Origin: Clostridium_AD sp050717545
GTDB lineage: Bacteria > Bacillota > Clostridia > Clostridiales > Clostridiaceae
Length of the DNA: 64,000 nucleotides
Assembly (NCBI RefSeq): GCF_050717545.1
Contig: NZ_JBOITN010000028.1
Location: forward strand, 62,001 to 126,000
Reading direction: 5' to 3'
The number at the start of each line of letters is the position of its first letter. Position 1 is the stretch's first letter. The notes beneath the pieces are model-generated. The model was not told where the DNA came from. It saw nothing but the letters and a program-made list of their open reading frames with translations, and made no database searches. Below are positions 1-8,795 of the stretch, one piece after another. Position numbers and translations under genes: made by a program.

Positions 1-205
1 CAAATTCAGGAATATCAATTGTAATATAAGTACCTTTTGGTTTTCGCATCATTTTTTCGCCCACATCACTTACTATTCTAACATTAGTAATTTTAATGTC
101 GCCATCACTGTACTCATCTACATCAACACCAGGCATCTCGCCATTGTTTTCTGACTTGTATATCTCTTTAGCTTCTACAGCTAAATCCGTTCTTACATTT
201 ATCAT
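1..205 (-). CDS. gpr: Germination protease GPR, N-terminal part (runs off the left edge)
   Basis: The minus strand starts with ATG at 203-205 and encodes a product beginning MINVRTDLAVEAKEIY, followed by a Gly-Val-Asp-rich stretch and KMMRKPKGTY, the start typical of the spore protease GPR. GPR degrades small acid-soluble spore proteins during germination and is made as a zymogen in the forespore. A GAGGTGAAA ribosome site precedes the start. Only about 68 codons are inside the window, so catalytic residues cannot be checked. The divergent rpsT neighbour is the usual clostridial arrangement. Identification rests on the N-terminal sequence pattern and context. Confidence 0.85.
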   Translation of the reverse strand, partial: MINVRTDLAVEAKEIYKSENNGEMPGVDVDEYSDGDIKITNVRIVSDVGEKMMRKPKGTYITIDIPEF

Positions 206-270
206 AGTTTCACCTCAACTAAATTTTTAATATTATCTTTTCCTAATAGTTGTTTTCTATTCTTATAATA

Positions 271-299
271 ATATTGCAGCTCCGCAGGAGATGATTTAA
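271..299 (-). repeat. Dispersed ~28-bp repeat, copy 1
   Basis: Reverse-strand core TCCTGCGGAGCTGCAAT preceded by TTAAATCATC. The same sequence recurs at 13318, 16590, 39058 and partly at 44780. It contains the small inverted repeat CTCC-TGC-GGAG. It lies in the gpr-rpsT intergenic region, upstream of the rpsT promoter. Confidence 0.75.
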
Positions 300-353
300 C
301 GACCTAATTAATGCATAAATTCAAATAAATTTTATACATATAACTTAATTTAC

Positions 354-382
354 TTGAAGTACTTAAATTTTAATGCTATAAT
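354..382 (+). promoter_or_regulatory. Likely rpsT promoter
   Basis: TTGAAG at 354-359, a 17-bp spacer and a perfect TATAAT at 377-382, about 85 bp upstream of rpsT. This fits a vegetative sigma-A promoter with a leader of about 75 nt. Inferred from consensus only. Confidence 0.65.
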
Positions 383-465
383 ACTAATTGATTAATTAAA
401 TAGATTCGTATGCAGTTTTCCCAAAGACTGTTAACCGTTATTAAAATAAAGGGTGGTGAAAATGA

Positions 466-738
466 ATGGCAAATATTAAATCAGCAAAAAAAAGAATTAA
501 AGTTACTGCAGTTAAAACACTTAGAAATACTATGATTAAATCAGCTTTAAAAACTAAGGTAAAGAAATTTGAGACAGCTATCGTTACTGGTAATGTTGAA
601 GATGCTAAGGTTACATATGCAACCGTTGTTAAAGCTTTAGATATGGCTGTAACAAAAGGAATACTTCACATTAACAAGGCAGCAAGAAGAAAATCAAGAC
701 TAGCTGCAAAATTAAACACTTTAAGTGTAACAGCATAA
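466..738 (+). CDS. rpsT: 30S ribosomal protein S20
   Basis: Encodes a 90-residue, very Lys/Arg/Ala-rich helical protein (MANIKSAKKRIKV at the N-terminus, KAARRKSRLAAKLN near the C-terminus), the hallmark of bS20, which binds 16S rRNA early in small-subunit assembly. Length matches the family. GGGTGGTGA lies just upstream. An ATG at 462 is in another frame; the ATG at 466 gives the canonical MANIKS start. The gene is monocistronic, with its own promoter at 354-382 and a terminator at 741-770, between divergent gpr and convergent holA. Confidence 0.97.
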   Translation: MANIKSAKKRIKVTAVKTLRNTMIKSALKTKVKKFETAIVTGNVEDAKVTYATVVKALDMAVTKGILHINKAARRKSRLAAKLNTLSVTA

Positions 739-740
739 TA

Positions 741-770
741 AAAAAACCGGTGGTTTATACCGGTTTTTTA
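741..770. terminator. Bidirectional terminator between rpsT and holA
   Basis: AAAAAACCGGT and ACCGGTTTTTT form a hairpin with an 11-bp stem and a 7-nt loop, with A and T tracts on both sides, so it can end rpsT (plus) and holA (minus) transcripts. Confidence 0.85.
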
Positions 771-804
771 TTTTTTGGGATTATAAAAATTTTATATTCT
801 ATTG

Positions 805-1839
805 CTACATAACTGTTTTTATCATAAAAACTTCAATATTTATCTTGTCGTCAGTAGATGTACTTTTTAACGTTTTTTCTAGCTCTACACATAATTCAAT
901 ATTTCTTTTTAGCGTCTTTATTGTAAACTTCATACTTTGAGAAATCATTTTTTCACATATAAACGGATGAAGCCTTAATTCTCTTGCCAAAACATCTTTT
1001 GATTTTCCACTATCAATTCCTAATTTAATATTAAATAAAAGATTAAATTGTCGTCCTATCATAAATAATATAAGTGGAATCTTCTCCCCTTTATATATAA
1101 GTTCATTTAAAATATCTAGAGCCCTCTTAATATTTTTTTGAGACAAGTAATCAACTAAATTAAAAATATCATTGTCACTTTTTTGAGGTAACATTGCGAA
1201 AATATCTTCTTTAGTAATGTCCCTTCCGAATGCATATGATATCAATTTTTCTACTTCATTTTGTATAATCTCCATATTATTATCAACACTGCTACAAAAT
1301 AAAGTTAGTTCTACCTTCCCTATTTTCGCGCCTGCACTTTCAAATAACCCCCTACACTTCTTTTGTAGTAATTCGCCTTTTAATTTATCAACCTTTATAA
1401 CACATGCCTTTTTATCCAATTTTTTAATTTTATTGCTTGGTTTTTCTCTGTCACTTAAAAAAGTATAATATATAATCAAAATGCAATGGGGTGAGGGATT
1501 GCTTAAGTATTCATTTAGCATAACAAAATTCTTATTTTTTAAATCCCCTAATTTTTTAGTTCCAGAAGTATCATCTAAAAAGGAGGCTCTATATACAACT
1601 ACTACCTTTTTATCACTCATAAACGGCATGGTTTCACAAGCATCACTAACTGTCTCAAAATCAGTTTTGCTACCATCAAATTTCGAATAGTTTAAATCAA
1701 TAAAATCTTCCTTTAATACATTTTTAGTTATATATGCAACATTCTCTTTTATTAATTTTTCATCCGATCCGCAAAATATATAACAATTATCTATCTGATG
1801 TTTATTAATTTTTTTTTGAAGTTCAACATAGTTTATCAA
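805..1839 (-). CDS. holA: DNA polymerase III delta subunit
   Basis: A 344-residue protein matching the clamp-loader delta subunit, which opens the beta sliding clamp for loading at replication forks. The N-terminal AAA+-like domain begins IDNCYIFCGSDEKLI; the middle holds CEEMPF-like CETMPFMSDKKVVVV; the C-terminal collar domain has PLILFMIGRQFNLLF, characteristic of HolA. Like other delta subunits it lacks a Walker A motif. The start is TTG at 1839 with GGAGG seven bases upstream; it overlaps the comEC stop by four bases (TTGA), so the two are translationally coupled. The comEC-holA-rpsT neighbourhood is conserved in Firmicutes. Confidence 0.93.
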   Translation of the reverse strand: MINYVELQKKINKHQIDNCYIFCGSDEKLIKENVAYITKNVLKEDFIDLNYSKFDGSKTDFETVSDACETMPFMSDKKVVVVYRASFLDDTSGTKKLGDLKNKNFVMLNEYLSNPSPHCILIIYYTFLSDREKPSNKIKKLDKKACVIKVDKLKGELLQKKCRGLFESAGAKIGKVELTLFCSSVDNNMEIIQNEVEKLISYAFGRDITKEDIFAMLPQKSDNDIFNLVDYLSQKNIKRALDILNELIYKGEKIPLILFMIGRQFNLLFNIKLGIDSGKSKDVLARELRLHPFICEKMISQSMKFTIKTLKRNIELCVELEKTLKSTSTDDKINIEVFMIKTVM

Positions 1840-3620
1840 AGTATTTCCTCCAGCCCTTGCGCAAATTTAAAAATCTTGTTGCCTATAATTATGTATTTAT
1901 TTATTATTGTGCCCGCTGGCACATATGTTTCGTCATTTTTAAGTACTACATTCTCTACACGTGATAAAGTCTCTTGCATATCACTTACTAATATAGCATC
2001 ATCATTATATCCCATGATTTGTTTTTTATTTAGTGCCTCTGAAAAACATACCTGAGCTTCTAATTTATTACCACGACTAATTAATTCAATAGCATATCCA
2101 TCTGTTAGCCTTATAGTTGAATCACCAGAAAAATCTTGAAAAACTTTATCTATTCTAACAGGCACTTTTAAATCCTTAACATCAACATTACCTGTGGTAA
2201 CTGCAATTGTAGTTTTTTTATATTGTATTAATACTATATTACACTTATTTACATTTATATAGCTAATTTCAGTAAAAACCTTATAATTTTGGAAAGCAAT
2301 TACGAAAATAATTAAAAATGGAACATACCTAAATTGTCCATATCCTTTTTTAATTCCAACATAACATAAATATAGTGCAAATACAACTAAACCTTCTATA
2401 TACGAAAAATAAATCATTTCTGGAAGCACCTGGTCAAGAATTTCTTGAATAAATTCTATAATCGTAAGCGTTGTATACAACCCGTAATTCACCAAACTAA
2501 ACAATCCATGTATAGACCCAATCACCATGCCTATATTCCCTAGTACTACAACTATTGTGTAAAATGGCAATAACACCAAGTTACTAAAAAGGAATCCTAA
2601 ACTAAACGTTTTAAGGGCTACAACTGCATATGGCATAGAAAATATTTGAGAACTCAAACTTAAACTAAAAGATTCATTTAGTTTAGAGGGTAATTTATAT
2701 AACACCTTTTTCATTTTTTTATTATACACTACAATTCCCAGAACACAAAGAAAAGACAACATAAATCCTATGTCTAGAATATAAAAAGGTCTAAATATTA
2801 GTAGTATAATTGCGGCTAAACTAAGTGATGATAAGCTGTCATATTTTTTATAGACTTTACTTGATATCTTTAATATAAAAATCATTATAAATGCCCTCAT
2901 TGTAGATGACTTGCCTCCTGTAAATATCATATATCCAAAGGAACATAATATAGCAATCTTATAACCAATAATACTTTCTAAAACTTTATATACTATTGAC
3001 ATATGTAGTCCTGATACGCTTATGACATGACTTATACCCAACTTTTTGAAATCTTCCTTTTGAGCTTTTTCTATGTATGTACTGTCTCCAAAACACACAG
3101 CCATAACTAAAGCTGCTTTTTCCTCTCCCAGTAACTTTAAAAATTTTTCATATAGACTGCTTCTAAAAACTTCAATCCTCGATGTTAGATCAACTTTACA
3201 GATTTCATAATTTTTAACTGTATATGATCCAACTATTCCGCGCTCATATTCTGGAACTTTTATAAAACTACCACTTAGATAAACATTTCTCCCCAAAATA
3301 AGTCCCTCAGAGTTCCCTTCCAATACAATTATCTTGTTACCATACTTTGCGGTACAATAATAAACACTTTTTTGTGATATTCGCACTTTTATTTTTTGCT
3401 GCGTTGGCATGTTAACATTAAAATAACAGTAATAATTTATTACTCCAATAAGAAAAAAACATAATACTATATAAAAAAAGTTCCTGCTTATATTAAAATA
3501 CATAACAGTTAAAAATAACGTTGCTATAATAACACCAAAAATAGGATTATTTATTAAAATCAAACAAGTAAAACATCCTATAAATATTGTTACTGCATAA
3601 TATACTAAAGGTCTAGCCAT
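1836..3620 (-). CDS. comEC: ComEC/Rec2-type DNA uptake channel, short form
   Basis: A 594-residue integral membrane protein with an N-terminal transmembrane pair, a soluble OB-like region (about residues 60-150) and a long multi-spanning Competence domain (about 170-450) containing GISHVISVSGLHMSIVY, the ComEC signature. ComEC carries single-stranded DNA across the membrane during transformation. Full-length ComEC (about 750-800 residues) ends in a metallo-beta-lactamase-like domain. Here the last ~140 residues keep a weakly similar beta-rich start (NIVLIQYKKTTIAV) but no HxHxDH metal motif, and holA follows at once, so no detached lactamase part is present. comEA lies 11 kb away. Membrane channel assignment is firm; DNA uptake activity is uncertain. 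Confidence 0.85.
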   Translation of the reverse strand: MARPLVYYAVTIFIGCFTCLILINNPIFGVIIATLFLTVMYFNISRNFFYIVLCFFLIGVINYYCYFNVNMPTQQKIKVRISQKSVYYCTAKYGNKIIVLEGNSEGLILGRNVYLSGSFIKVPEYERGIVGSYTVKNYEICKVDLTSRIEVFRSSLYEKFLKLLGEEKAALVMAVCFGDSTYIEKAQKEDFKKLGISHVISVSGLHMSIVYKVLESIIGYKIAILCSFGYMIFTGGKSSTMRAFIMIFILKISSKVYKKYDSLSSLSLAAIILLIFRPFYILDIGFMLSFLCVLGIVVYNKKMKKVLYKLPSKLNESFSLSLSSQIFSMPYAVVALKTFSLGFLFSNLVLLPFYTIVVVLGNIGMVIGSIHGLFSLVNYGLYTTLTIIEFIQEILDQVLPEMIYFSYIEGLVVFALYLCYVGIKKGYGQFRYVPFLIIFVIAFQNYKVFTEISYINVNKCNIVLIQYKKTTIAVTTGNVDVKDLKVPVRIDKVFQDFSGDSTIRLTDGYAIELISRGNKLEAQVCFSEALNKKQIMGYNDDAILVSDMQETLSRVENVVLKNDETYVPAGTIINKYIIIGNKIFKFAQGLEEIL

Positions 3621-3687
3621 CTATGCACCCCCATAATAATATCTTATCCAATAAATATTTATATTAATCAGCTTGGCTAATTAAATA

Positions 3688-3718
3688 GGAGACTTTAACA
3701 AAACTTGCCAAAGTCTCC
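3688..3718 (-). terminator. Terminator after the Cys-rich gene
   Basis: Hairpin with a 9-bp stem, GGAGACTTT paired with AAAGTCTCC around a 13-nt loop, about 55 bp downstream of the stop codon at 3772. The U-tract is weak (CTATTTAATT). Confidence 0.5.
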
Positions 3719-3771
3719 ATAACTTTTATTATTAAATTTAATTTGTATATTAAAAATATATTATGATATTC

Positions 3772-3948
3772 TTAGTTACCACATACGTTTCTATTTCCCT
3801 TATGACATTTTTTGTGATGTTTTCTGTTATTAATAATAATAGTGTTGCAACAGCAATCATTGTTACAACATCTATTGTTACAGCAACCATTACCACCAAA
3901 TCCATCATCTTCTACTGCAAGCAATAAAATTAACCACCAAAAGCACAT
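3772..3948 (-). CDS. Small cysteine-rich protein (58 aa), function unknown
   Basis: An ORF too short for routine calling. ATG at 3946-3948 is preceded by AAGGGGGG at good spacing. The product starts with a hydrophobic segment (CFWWLILLLAV, residues 2-12), then DDGFGGNG, then clustered cysteines (CC at 22-23 and 27-28, CCC at 32-34) separated by Asn-rich spacers, and a basic tail with two His and two more Cys. Ten of 58 residues are Cys. It has its own downstream hairpin. I do not recognise the family; small Cys-rich proteins in spore formers are often coat or exosporium components, so a spore-surface role is only a guess. Confidence 0.65.
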   Translation of the reverse strand: MCFWWLILLLAVEDDGFGGNGCCNNRCCNNDCCCNTIIINNRKHHKKCHKGNRNVCGN

Positions 3949-4133
3949 ATATATTTCCCCCCTTTCTCTCTCTTTGAAGGCAAATATTTTACATTTAAAT
4001 CATTTTTCATAAGTTATTTCCATTATACTTCTTTTGTTAGTATATATTATTAAGCTTGTACTAAAAATGTTCCTATTATTGCGTATCTTTCATTTTATAT
4101 TCCAATAACCAATAAATTTCCACAAAAATAAAA

Positions 4134-4157
4134 CCTGTAGGAATAAATTCCTACAGG
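4134..4157 (-). terminator. Terminator after the zinc-ribbon gene
   Basis: Perfect palindrome CCTGTAGGAAT/ATTCCTACAGG (11-bp stem, 2-nt centre), followed on the minus strand by TTTTATTTTTG, 20 bp after the stop at 4177. Confidence 0.75.
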
Positions 4158-4176
4158 TAATTTTTCTAAGATAATA

Positions 4177-4341
4177 TTATCTTTGAAATCCTCTATTGTT
4201 TTGTTGTTTTTTAGCTCTTCTACAATCAGGACATCTTTGTGGTTCATTTTCGAATCCTTTTTCTTTATAAAATTCTTGTTCACCCTCAGTGAATACGAAT
4301 TCTTGTGAACAATCTTTACATACAATAGTTTTATCTGCCAT
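4177..4341 (-). CDS. Zinc-ribbon domain protein (54 aa)
   Basis: ATG at 4339-4341 has AAAGGAGA upstream. The 54-residue product begins MADKTIVCKDCSQEF and has a second pair in RCPDCRRAKK, giving a CxxC-(~27)-CxxC four-cysteine zinc ribbon and a basic Gln/Asn-rich tail. This matches the small clostridial 'probable zinc-ribbon' family (zf-trcl type), whose function is not established. A longer reading in another frame over the same DNA (4095-4325) lacks a ribosome site and any recognisable domain, so the zinc ribbon is the real gene. It is probably monocistronic, with a strong terminator at 4134-4157. Confidence 0.85.
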   Translation of the reverse strand: MADKTIVCKDCSQEFVFTEGEQEFYKEKGFENEPQRCPDCRRAKKQQNNRGFQR

Positions 4342-4545
4342 GTTAAACATTTCTCCTTTTTATTTATATTAAGATTAAGATCTGATTTACTTTATATGCC
4401 TAAAAAGGTAATGTTTTAATCATATCAAATCTTGTTGTTGTTGATTTTGCAATCCCAACTCGTTAAGAATACCATAATTATTAATATTATGCAATACTTT
4501 TTTCAAAATACTTTTTAATAATTACTTTTAACCAATATGAATTAC

Positions 4546-4728
4546 TTATTGTTTACATGCCCTAGCTAATGCTAAATTAATAGTACCTTTCACAAGATCA
4601 ATAACCTCTAGTTTGCTATATCCCTTGTGTTTTATTTGCTCTTCTTCTTTTCTTGCTATCGCTTTATATGGATATTCTTTTTCATTGTTTTCTAGAACTT
4701 CTATTAGGTAACCCCTGTATTCTTCCAT
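4546..4728 (-). CDS. Conserved-looking small protein (60 aa), unknown function
   Basis: Encodes 60 residues (MEEYRGYLIEVLENNEK…) with a short N-terminal beta segment and a C-terminal helix containing a lone Cys. AAAAGAGGTGGAG sits directly before the ATG, a good ribosome site. The composition (charged, soluble, balanced) looks like a real protein rather than random AT-rich translation. No motif allows a function. It stands alone between the zinc-ribbon gene and the V-ATPase operon. Confidence 0.6.
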   Translation of the reverse strand: MEEYRGYLIEVLENNEKEYPYKAIARKEEEQIKHKGYSKLEVIDLVKGTINLALARACKQ

Positions 4729-4934
4729 ACTCCACCTCTTTTAATTTATTTAAATGCTACTTCTAATTATATATTTGACATATATTGCTTAAAACTAAAC
4801 ACTAATCTTATCTAACTTAAACCTTTACTTAACTTTATCATTTTACTATTATCTCTAAATCTAGTTACAACTCCCTTTGATTTCCTCCTCTTCTAAAATC
4901 ATTATACCACATTTATAATAATTTGAATATTCTT

Positions 4935-5555
4935 TTAATCTTCTTTTTTATGTTTCTTTTTTACCACTTTTAACCTGAAAAAATCTTCTCTTTCTTTCTC
5001 TTCCAGAACCTCTGTAATAAATTTTACTATTTCTTTAAATTTAGGAATCTGTATATTTTGAAGAGCATTTGCTCTTTTTTGAGTTTTCTTTACTTCCATA
5101 GCCAATTTATAAACAGCATTTTCTACTTCTGCTAGCTCATAGGTTAAATATTTCACATCATTAAATCCTTTCATTGCTTCATCAATTGAAGCACTACTTC
5201 TGTAAAACCCATATTTCGGTTTTATTTCTTTTCTGTCAAATATAATTTTAGGGACTTCTACCCCCATTACACTTTTAAACAAAATTTCATAGTCTTTAGC
5301 TTCATCTACCGACATTGCTATGTCTTCTGTAATAGTTATTCCTGAATTAATATTTGCAGCTTCTAGGGCTTTATAAGCCTTTGTAAAAGTTACGTTTACC
5401 TCATCTTGAAGATGCCTTGCTTTAGATACGTAAGACATCATTTCTCTTATAAGTACATTCCTCTTTTTATCTAATAATTCAAATCCTTTTTGAGAAAAAT
5501 CGAGTGAGCTTTTAGCCTCCATTAACGTAGATTTAGTTGGTGCAAATGTCTCCAT
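4935..5555 (-). CDS. ntpD: V-type ATP synthase subunit D
   Basis: A 206-residue, almost wholly helical protein: subunit D forms the long antiparallel coiled coil of the central rotor shaft, which turns inside the A3B3 head. The N-terminus reads FAPTKSTLMEAKSSLDFSQKGFELLDKKRNVLIREM, close to the APTK…L…L…G..LLK.KRD.L pattern of the family; the C-terminal helix carries KKTQKRANALQNIQIP, also typical. It is the last gene of the nine-gene operon, starting two bases after the ntpB stop. Confidence 0.95.
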   Translation of the reverse strand: METFAPTKSTLMEAKSSLDFSQKGFELLDKKRNVLIREMMSYVSKARHLQDEVNVTFTKAYKALEAANINSGITITEDIAMSVDEAKDYEILFKSVMGVEVPKIIFDRKEIKPKYGFYRSSASIDEAMKGFNDVKYLTYELAEVENAVYKLAMEVKKTQKRANALQNIQIPKFKEIVKFITEVLEEKEREDFFRLKVVKKKHKKED

Positions 5556-5556
5556 A

Positions 5557-6939
5557 TTATTTCACCACCGATTTATAATATTTTTCTAAAATCTTAGGAG
5601 ACACTCTATCTAATTCATTTTTGGGCAATATGCTAAGAATTTCCCATGCTAAATCTAAAGTTTCTTCCATATCCCTATTTTCATCATAATCCTGTTTTAA
5701 AAATTCCCCTTCAAAAGCGCGACCAAAATCCATATATATTTTATCTGCCTCAGATAGCTCATCTTCACCTATAACCTGTGCTAGTGCTATTACATCTTGC
5801 ACCCTAGAATAGGCTGCAAATATTTGATTCGAAACGTCCGCATGATCTTCCCTTGTAAATCCCGCGCCTATTCCATCTTTCATAAGCCTTGACAGAGACG
5901 GAAGTATGTTAACTGGTGGGTAATAACCCCTTTGCTGTATCCCCCGACTCAAAACAATTTGTCCCTCAGTTATGAACCCTGTAAGATCCGGCACTGGGTG
6001 CGTTATATCATCATTAGGCATAGTGAGTATTGGTATTTGCGTTATACTGCCTTTTTTACCTTTCATCATTCCAGCTCTTTCATATAACGAAGCTAGATCC
6101 GAATATAAATATCCTGGGTAGCCCTTTCTACTTGGAACCTCTTCTTTTAATGATGAAAGTTCTCTTAATGCTTCACAATAATTAGTCATATCTGTAAGAA
6201 TTACGAGTACATGCATATCCTCTTCAAATGCTAAATATTCAGCAGCACTTAGTGCACATCTTGGAGTTATTATTCTTTCAACTATGGGATCATCAGCTAA
6301 GTTGGTAAACATAACCACCTTTTCTAGCACCCCCGCTTCTTCAAAGCTTTTTTTGAAGAAGTTAGCATCATCATATTTAATACCCATAGCTGCAAACACA
6401 ATGCAAAATTCTTCTGACGCAAAACTAGATATTTTGGCCTGACGCACGATTTGAGCCGCTAGTTCATTATGCGGCATTCCATTTCCAGAAAATATAGGTA
6501 GCTTTTGTCCCCTTATTAATGTTGCAAGGCAGTCAATAGATGATATCCCTGTTTGTATATAGTTTCTAGGATATCTTCTAGCTACCGGATTAATAGGCCT
6601 TCCATTTACATCATATTTTTTTAGTGAATAAACTTCCCCACCATTATCTTTTGGATCGCCTATCCCATTAAATTCTCTTCCTAATATATCTTTATTAAGC
6701 GCAATTTTAAATGATTCACCTCTAAAATGAACTGATGTATTGTCTACAGACATCCCAGTTGTTGTCTCAAAAACTTGAATTATGGCCTTATCTTTATAAA
6801 TTTGAACAACCTTTCCTCTTTTGTTATACTTTCCATCCACTACTATGTCAACAATTTCATCATAAGCTACATCTTCCACATTAGAAAGTATAACTAAAGG
6901 TCCTTGAATTTTATTTAACATTAAATATTCTTTTTTCAT
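5557..6939 (-). CDS. ntpB: V-type ATP synthase subunit B
   Basis: The 460-residue non-catalytic B subunit of the A3B3 hexamer. The beta-barrel (residues 1-80) is followed by a nucleotide-binding fold in which the P-loop is replaced by SGNGMPHNELAAQI, as normal for B subunits, and by EVPSRKGYPGYLYSDLASLYERAG and SLSRLMKDGIGAGFTREDH, all diagnostic. It contributes an arginine finger to the catalytic interface. Lies between ntpA (43-bp gap) and ntpD. Length is standard. Confidence 0.97.
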   Translation of the reverse strand: MKKEYLMLNKIQGPLVILSNVEDVAYDEIVDIVVDGKYNKRGKVVQIYKDKAIIQVFETTTGMSVDNTSVHFRGESFKIALNKDILGREFNGIGDPKDNGGEVYSLKKYDVNGRPINPVARRYPRNYIQTGISSIDCLATLIRGQKLPIFSGNGMPHNELAAQIVRQAKISSFASEEFCIVFAAMGIKYDDANFFKKSFEEAGVLEKVVMFTNLADDPIVERIITPRCALSAAEYLAFEEDMHVLVILTDMTNYCEALRELSSLKEEVPSRKGYPGYLYSDLASLYERAGMMKGKKGSITQIPILTMPNDDITHPVPDLTGFITEGQIVLSRGIQQRGYYPPVNILPSLSRLMKDGIGAGFTREDHADVSNQIFAAYSRVQDVIALAQVIGEDELSEADKIYMDFGRAFEGEFLKQDYDENRDMEETLDLAWEILSILPKNELDRVSPKILEKYYKSVVK

Positions 6940-6981
6940 ATTGGTCCTCCCAACTTGTAAAATTAAGGTAGATAATTATTA

Positions 6982-8748
6982 TTATCTACCTTGCTTATAT
7001 TTTTCTATAAGTTTCTTGAAATGATTTTCTAATTCCTTCTCTAAATCATCTATTATTGAAAGTTTATCATTTGGTACATTATATTTCATTTTGTATAGTT
7101 TTTCCATTAATTCTTTGTCTATTATTACAGAAATAGGTATTCCATATTTTACAGCGACGCTTCCATTGTCATAAAGCGATTCTATAACTTTAAGCATCTT
7201 ATATTGTTTATCAAGTGGTGCATAGGTATCTATATCATTATAGGCATTTTGTTGAAGAAACGCTATTTTAAGACATTTAGACACTTCTATAATTAACCGT
7301 TGCGAGTCTGGCAGAACATCTTCGCCCACCAATTTAACTATTTCTAAAAGTTTACTCTCCTCATACAAAAGCTTAAGCATCTTTGCTCTTAAATCTATTA
7401 TTCCCTCAGCAACATTTTCCTCATACCACTCTTTCAAAAGTGATAAGTACCCACTATAACTATTTAGCCAGTTTATTGCAGGATAATGCCTTGCATAAGC
7501 CAAGTTTTTATCAAGTCCTAAAAATACAGATACAAATCTTTTAGTATTTTGAGTAACTGGTTCTGAAAAATCTCCACCCGCAGGTGACACTGCTCCAATT
7601 ACAGTAACAGAACCTTCCTCTGAGTTTAGAGTTTCTACATAACCTGCTCTTTCATAGAACTCCGCAATTCTTGATGGAAGATATGCTGGATACCCCTCTT
7701 CTGCAGGCATCTCTTCAAGTCTTCCAGAAATTTCACGTAGTGCCTCTGCCCATCTAGAAGTGGAATCTGCCATTATAGCAACATGATATCCCATATCTCT
7801 AAAATATTCGGCTATTGTTATGCCAGTATAAATACTTGCTTCCCTTGCAGCTACGGGCATATTAGATGTATTTGCTATAAGCACAGTCCTATTCATAAGT
7901 GGCAAATTTGTTCTAGGATCTATAAGTTTAGGGAAATCTTCTAGAACTTCAGTCATTTCATTCCCCCGCTCACCGCAACCTATGTATACTATAATGTCTG
8001 CATCAGACCACTTTGCAAGTTGATGTTGGGTTATAGTCTTTCCAGTACCGAACCCACCAGGAATGGCACAGGTTCCTCCTTTAGCCAGTGGAAAAAATAT
8101 GTCTATTATTCTTTGCCCCGTAATAAGAGGTTTAAAAATAGTTTTTTTATCCTTAATAGGTCTTGGCGTTCTTACTGGCCATTCTTGATAAAGTTTAAGT
8201 TCGTATTCGGTTACGCCTTTCTTTAGTTTAACTATTATGGTTTCTATATTATATTCTGCATTTTCGTTTGTCCATGTTACAACTCCAGATACACCTGGTG
8301 GAACCATTATTTTATGTTTAATAGATTCGGTTTCTTGCACACTTGCATATACATTCCCTTCTTTTAGTTCATCACCAATCTTTACATTAATATCTACATC
8401 CCAAAGTTTTTCCTCGTCAAGAGAAATTAGGCCTATGCCTTCTGGTAAAAATCCATATGACATTTTATTTATTTTTTCAAGAGGCCTTTCAATTCCATCG
8501 AATATATTTCCAAGTATTCCTGGTCCAAGTTTAAGTGATAATGGACTACCAGTTGATGTTACACTCTCACCTATTTTAAGCCCACTTGTTTCTTCATAAA
8601 CTTGAATAGTTGCGTAATCTTCTTCGAGTATTATAATTTCACCGATAAGTTTTTTAAAACCTACCATAACCATTTCTCTCATTTTAAAGCCGCGCATATT
8701 CTCAGCTTTTATAACAGGGCCGTTTACTCCGATTATGCTTCCTTCCAT
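6982..8748 (-). CDS. ntpA: V-type ATP synthase catalytic subunit A
   Basis: The 588-residue catalytic subunit. It has the N-terminal barrel, the V/A-type 'non-homologous' insertion (about residues 110-200), Walker A GGFGTGKT (about 230), the catalytic GERGNEM segment, Walker B region VAIMADSTSRWAEALRE and the SGRLEEMPAEEGYPAYL signature. It hydrolyses or makes ATP in the cytoplasmic head, coupled to ion flow through the membrane ring. Starts after an AGGGAGGAAAAC-type ribosome site. Intact in every motif that can be read. Confidence 0.97.
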   Translation of the reverse strand: MEGSIIGVNGPVIKAENMRGFKMREMVMVGFKKLIGEIIILEEDYATIQVYEETSGLKIGESVTSTGSPLSLKLGPGILGNIFDGIERPLEKINKMSYGFLPEGIGLISLDEEKLWDVDINVKIGDELKEGNVYASVQETESIKHKIMVPPGVSGVVTWTNENAEYNIETIIVKLKKGVTEYELKLYQEWPVRTPRPIKDKKTIFKPLITGQRIIDIFFPLAKGGTCAIPGGFGTGKTITQHQLAKWSDADIIVYIGCGERGNEMTEVLEDFPKLIDPRTNLPLMNRTVLIANTSNMPVAAREASIYTGITIAEYFRDMGYHVAIMADSTSRWAEALREISGRLEEMPAEEGYPAYLPSRIAEFYERAGYVETLNSEEGSVTVIGAVSPAGGDFSEPVTQNTKRFVSVFLGLDKNLAYARHYPAINWLNSYSGYLSLLKEWYEENVAEGIIDLRAKMLKLLYEESKLLEIVKLVGEDVLPDSQRLIIEVSKCLKIAFLQQNAYNDIDTYAPLDKQYKMLKVIESLYDNGSVAVKYGIPISVIIDKELMEKLYKMKYNVPNDKLSIIDDLEKELENHFKKLIEKYKQGR

Positions 8749-8795
8749 GTTTTCCTCCCTCTAAATTATGCTACATAGCAACTCCACTCTATTTG

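Noticed and set aside
4095..4325. 76-residue minus-strand reading frame
   Set aside because: Overlaps the zinc-ribbon gene in another frame, has no ribosome site and no recognisable domain; the 54-aa zinc ribbon at 4177-4341 explains the region.
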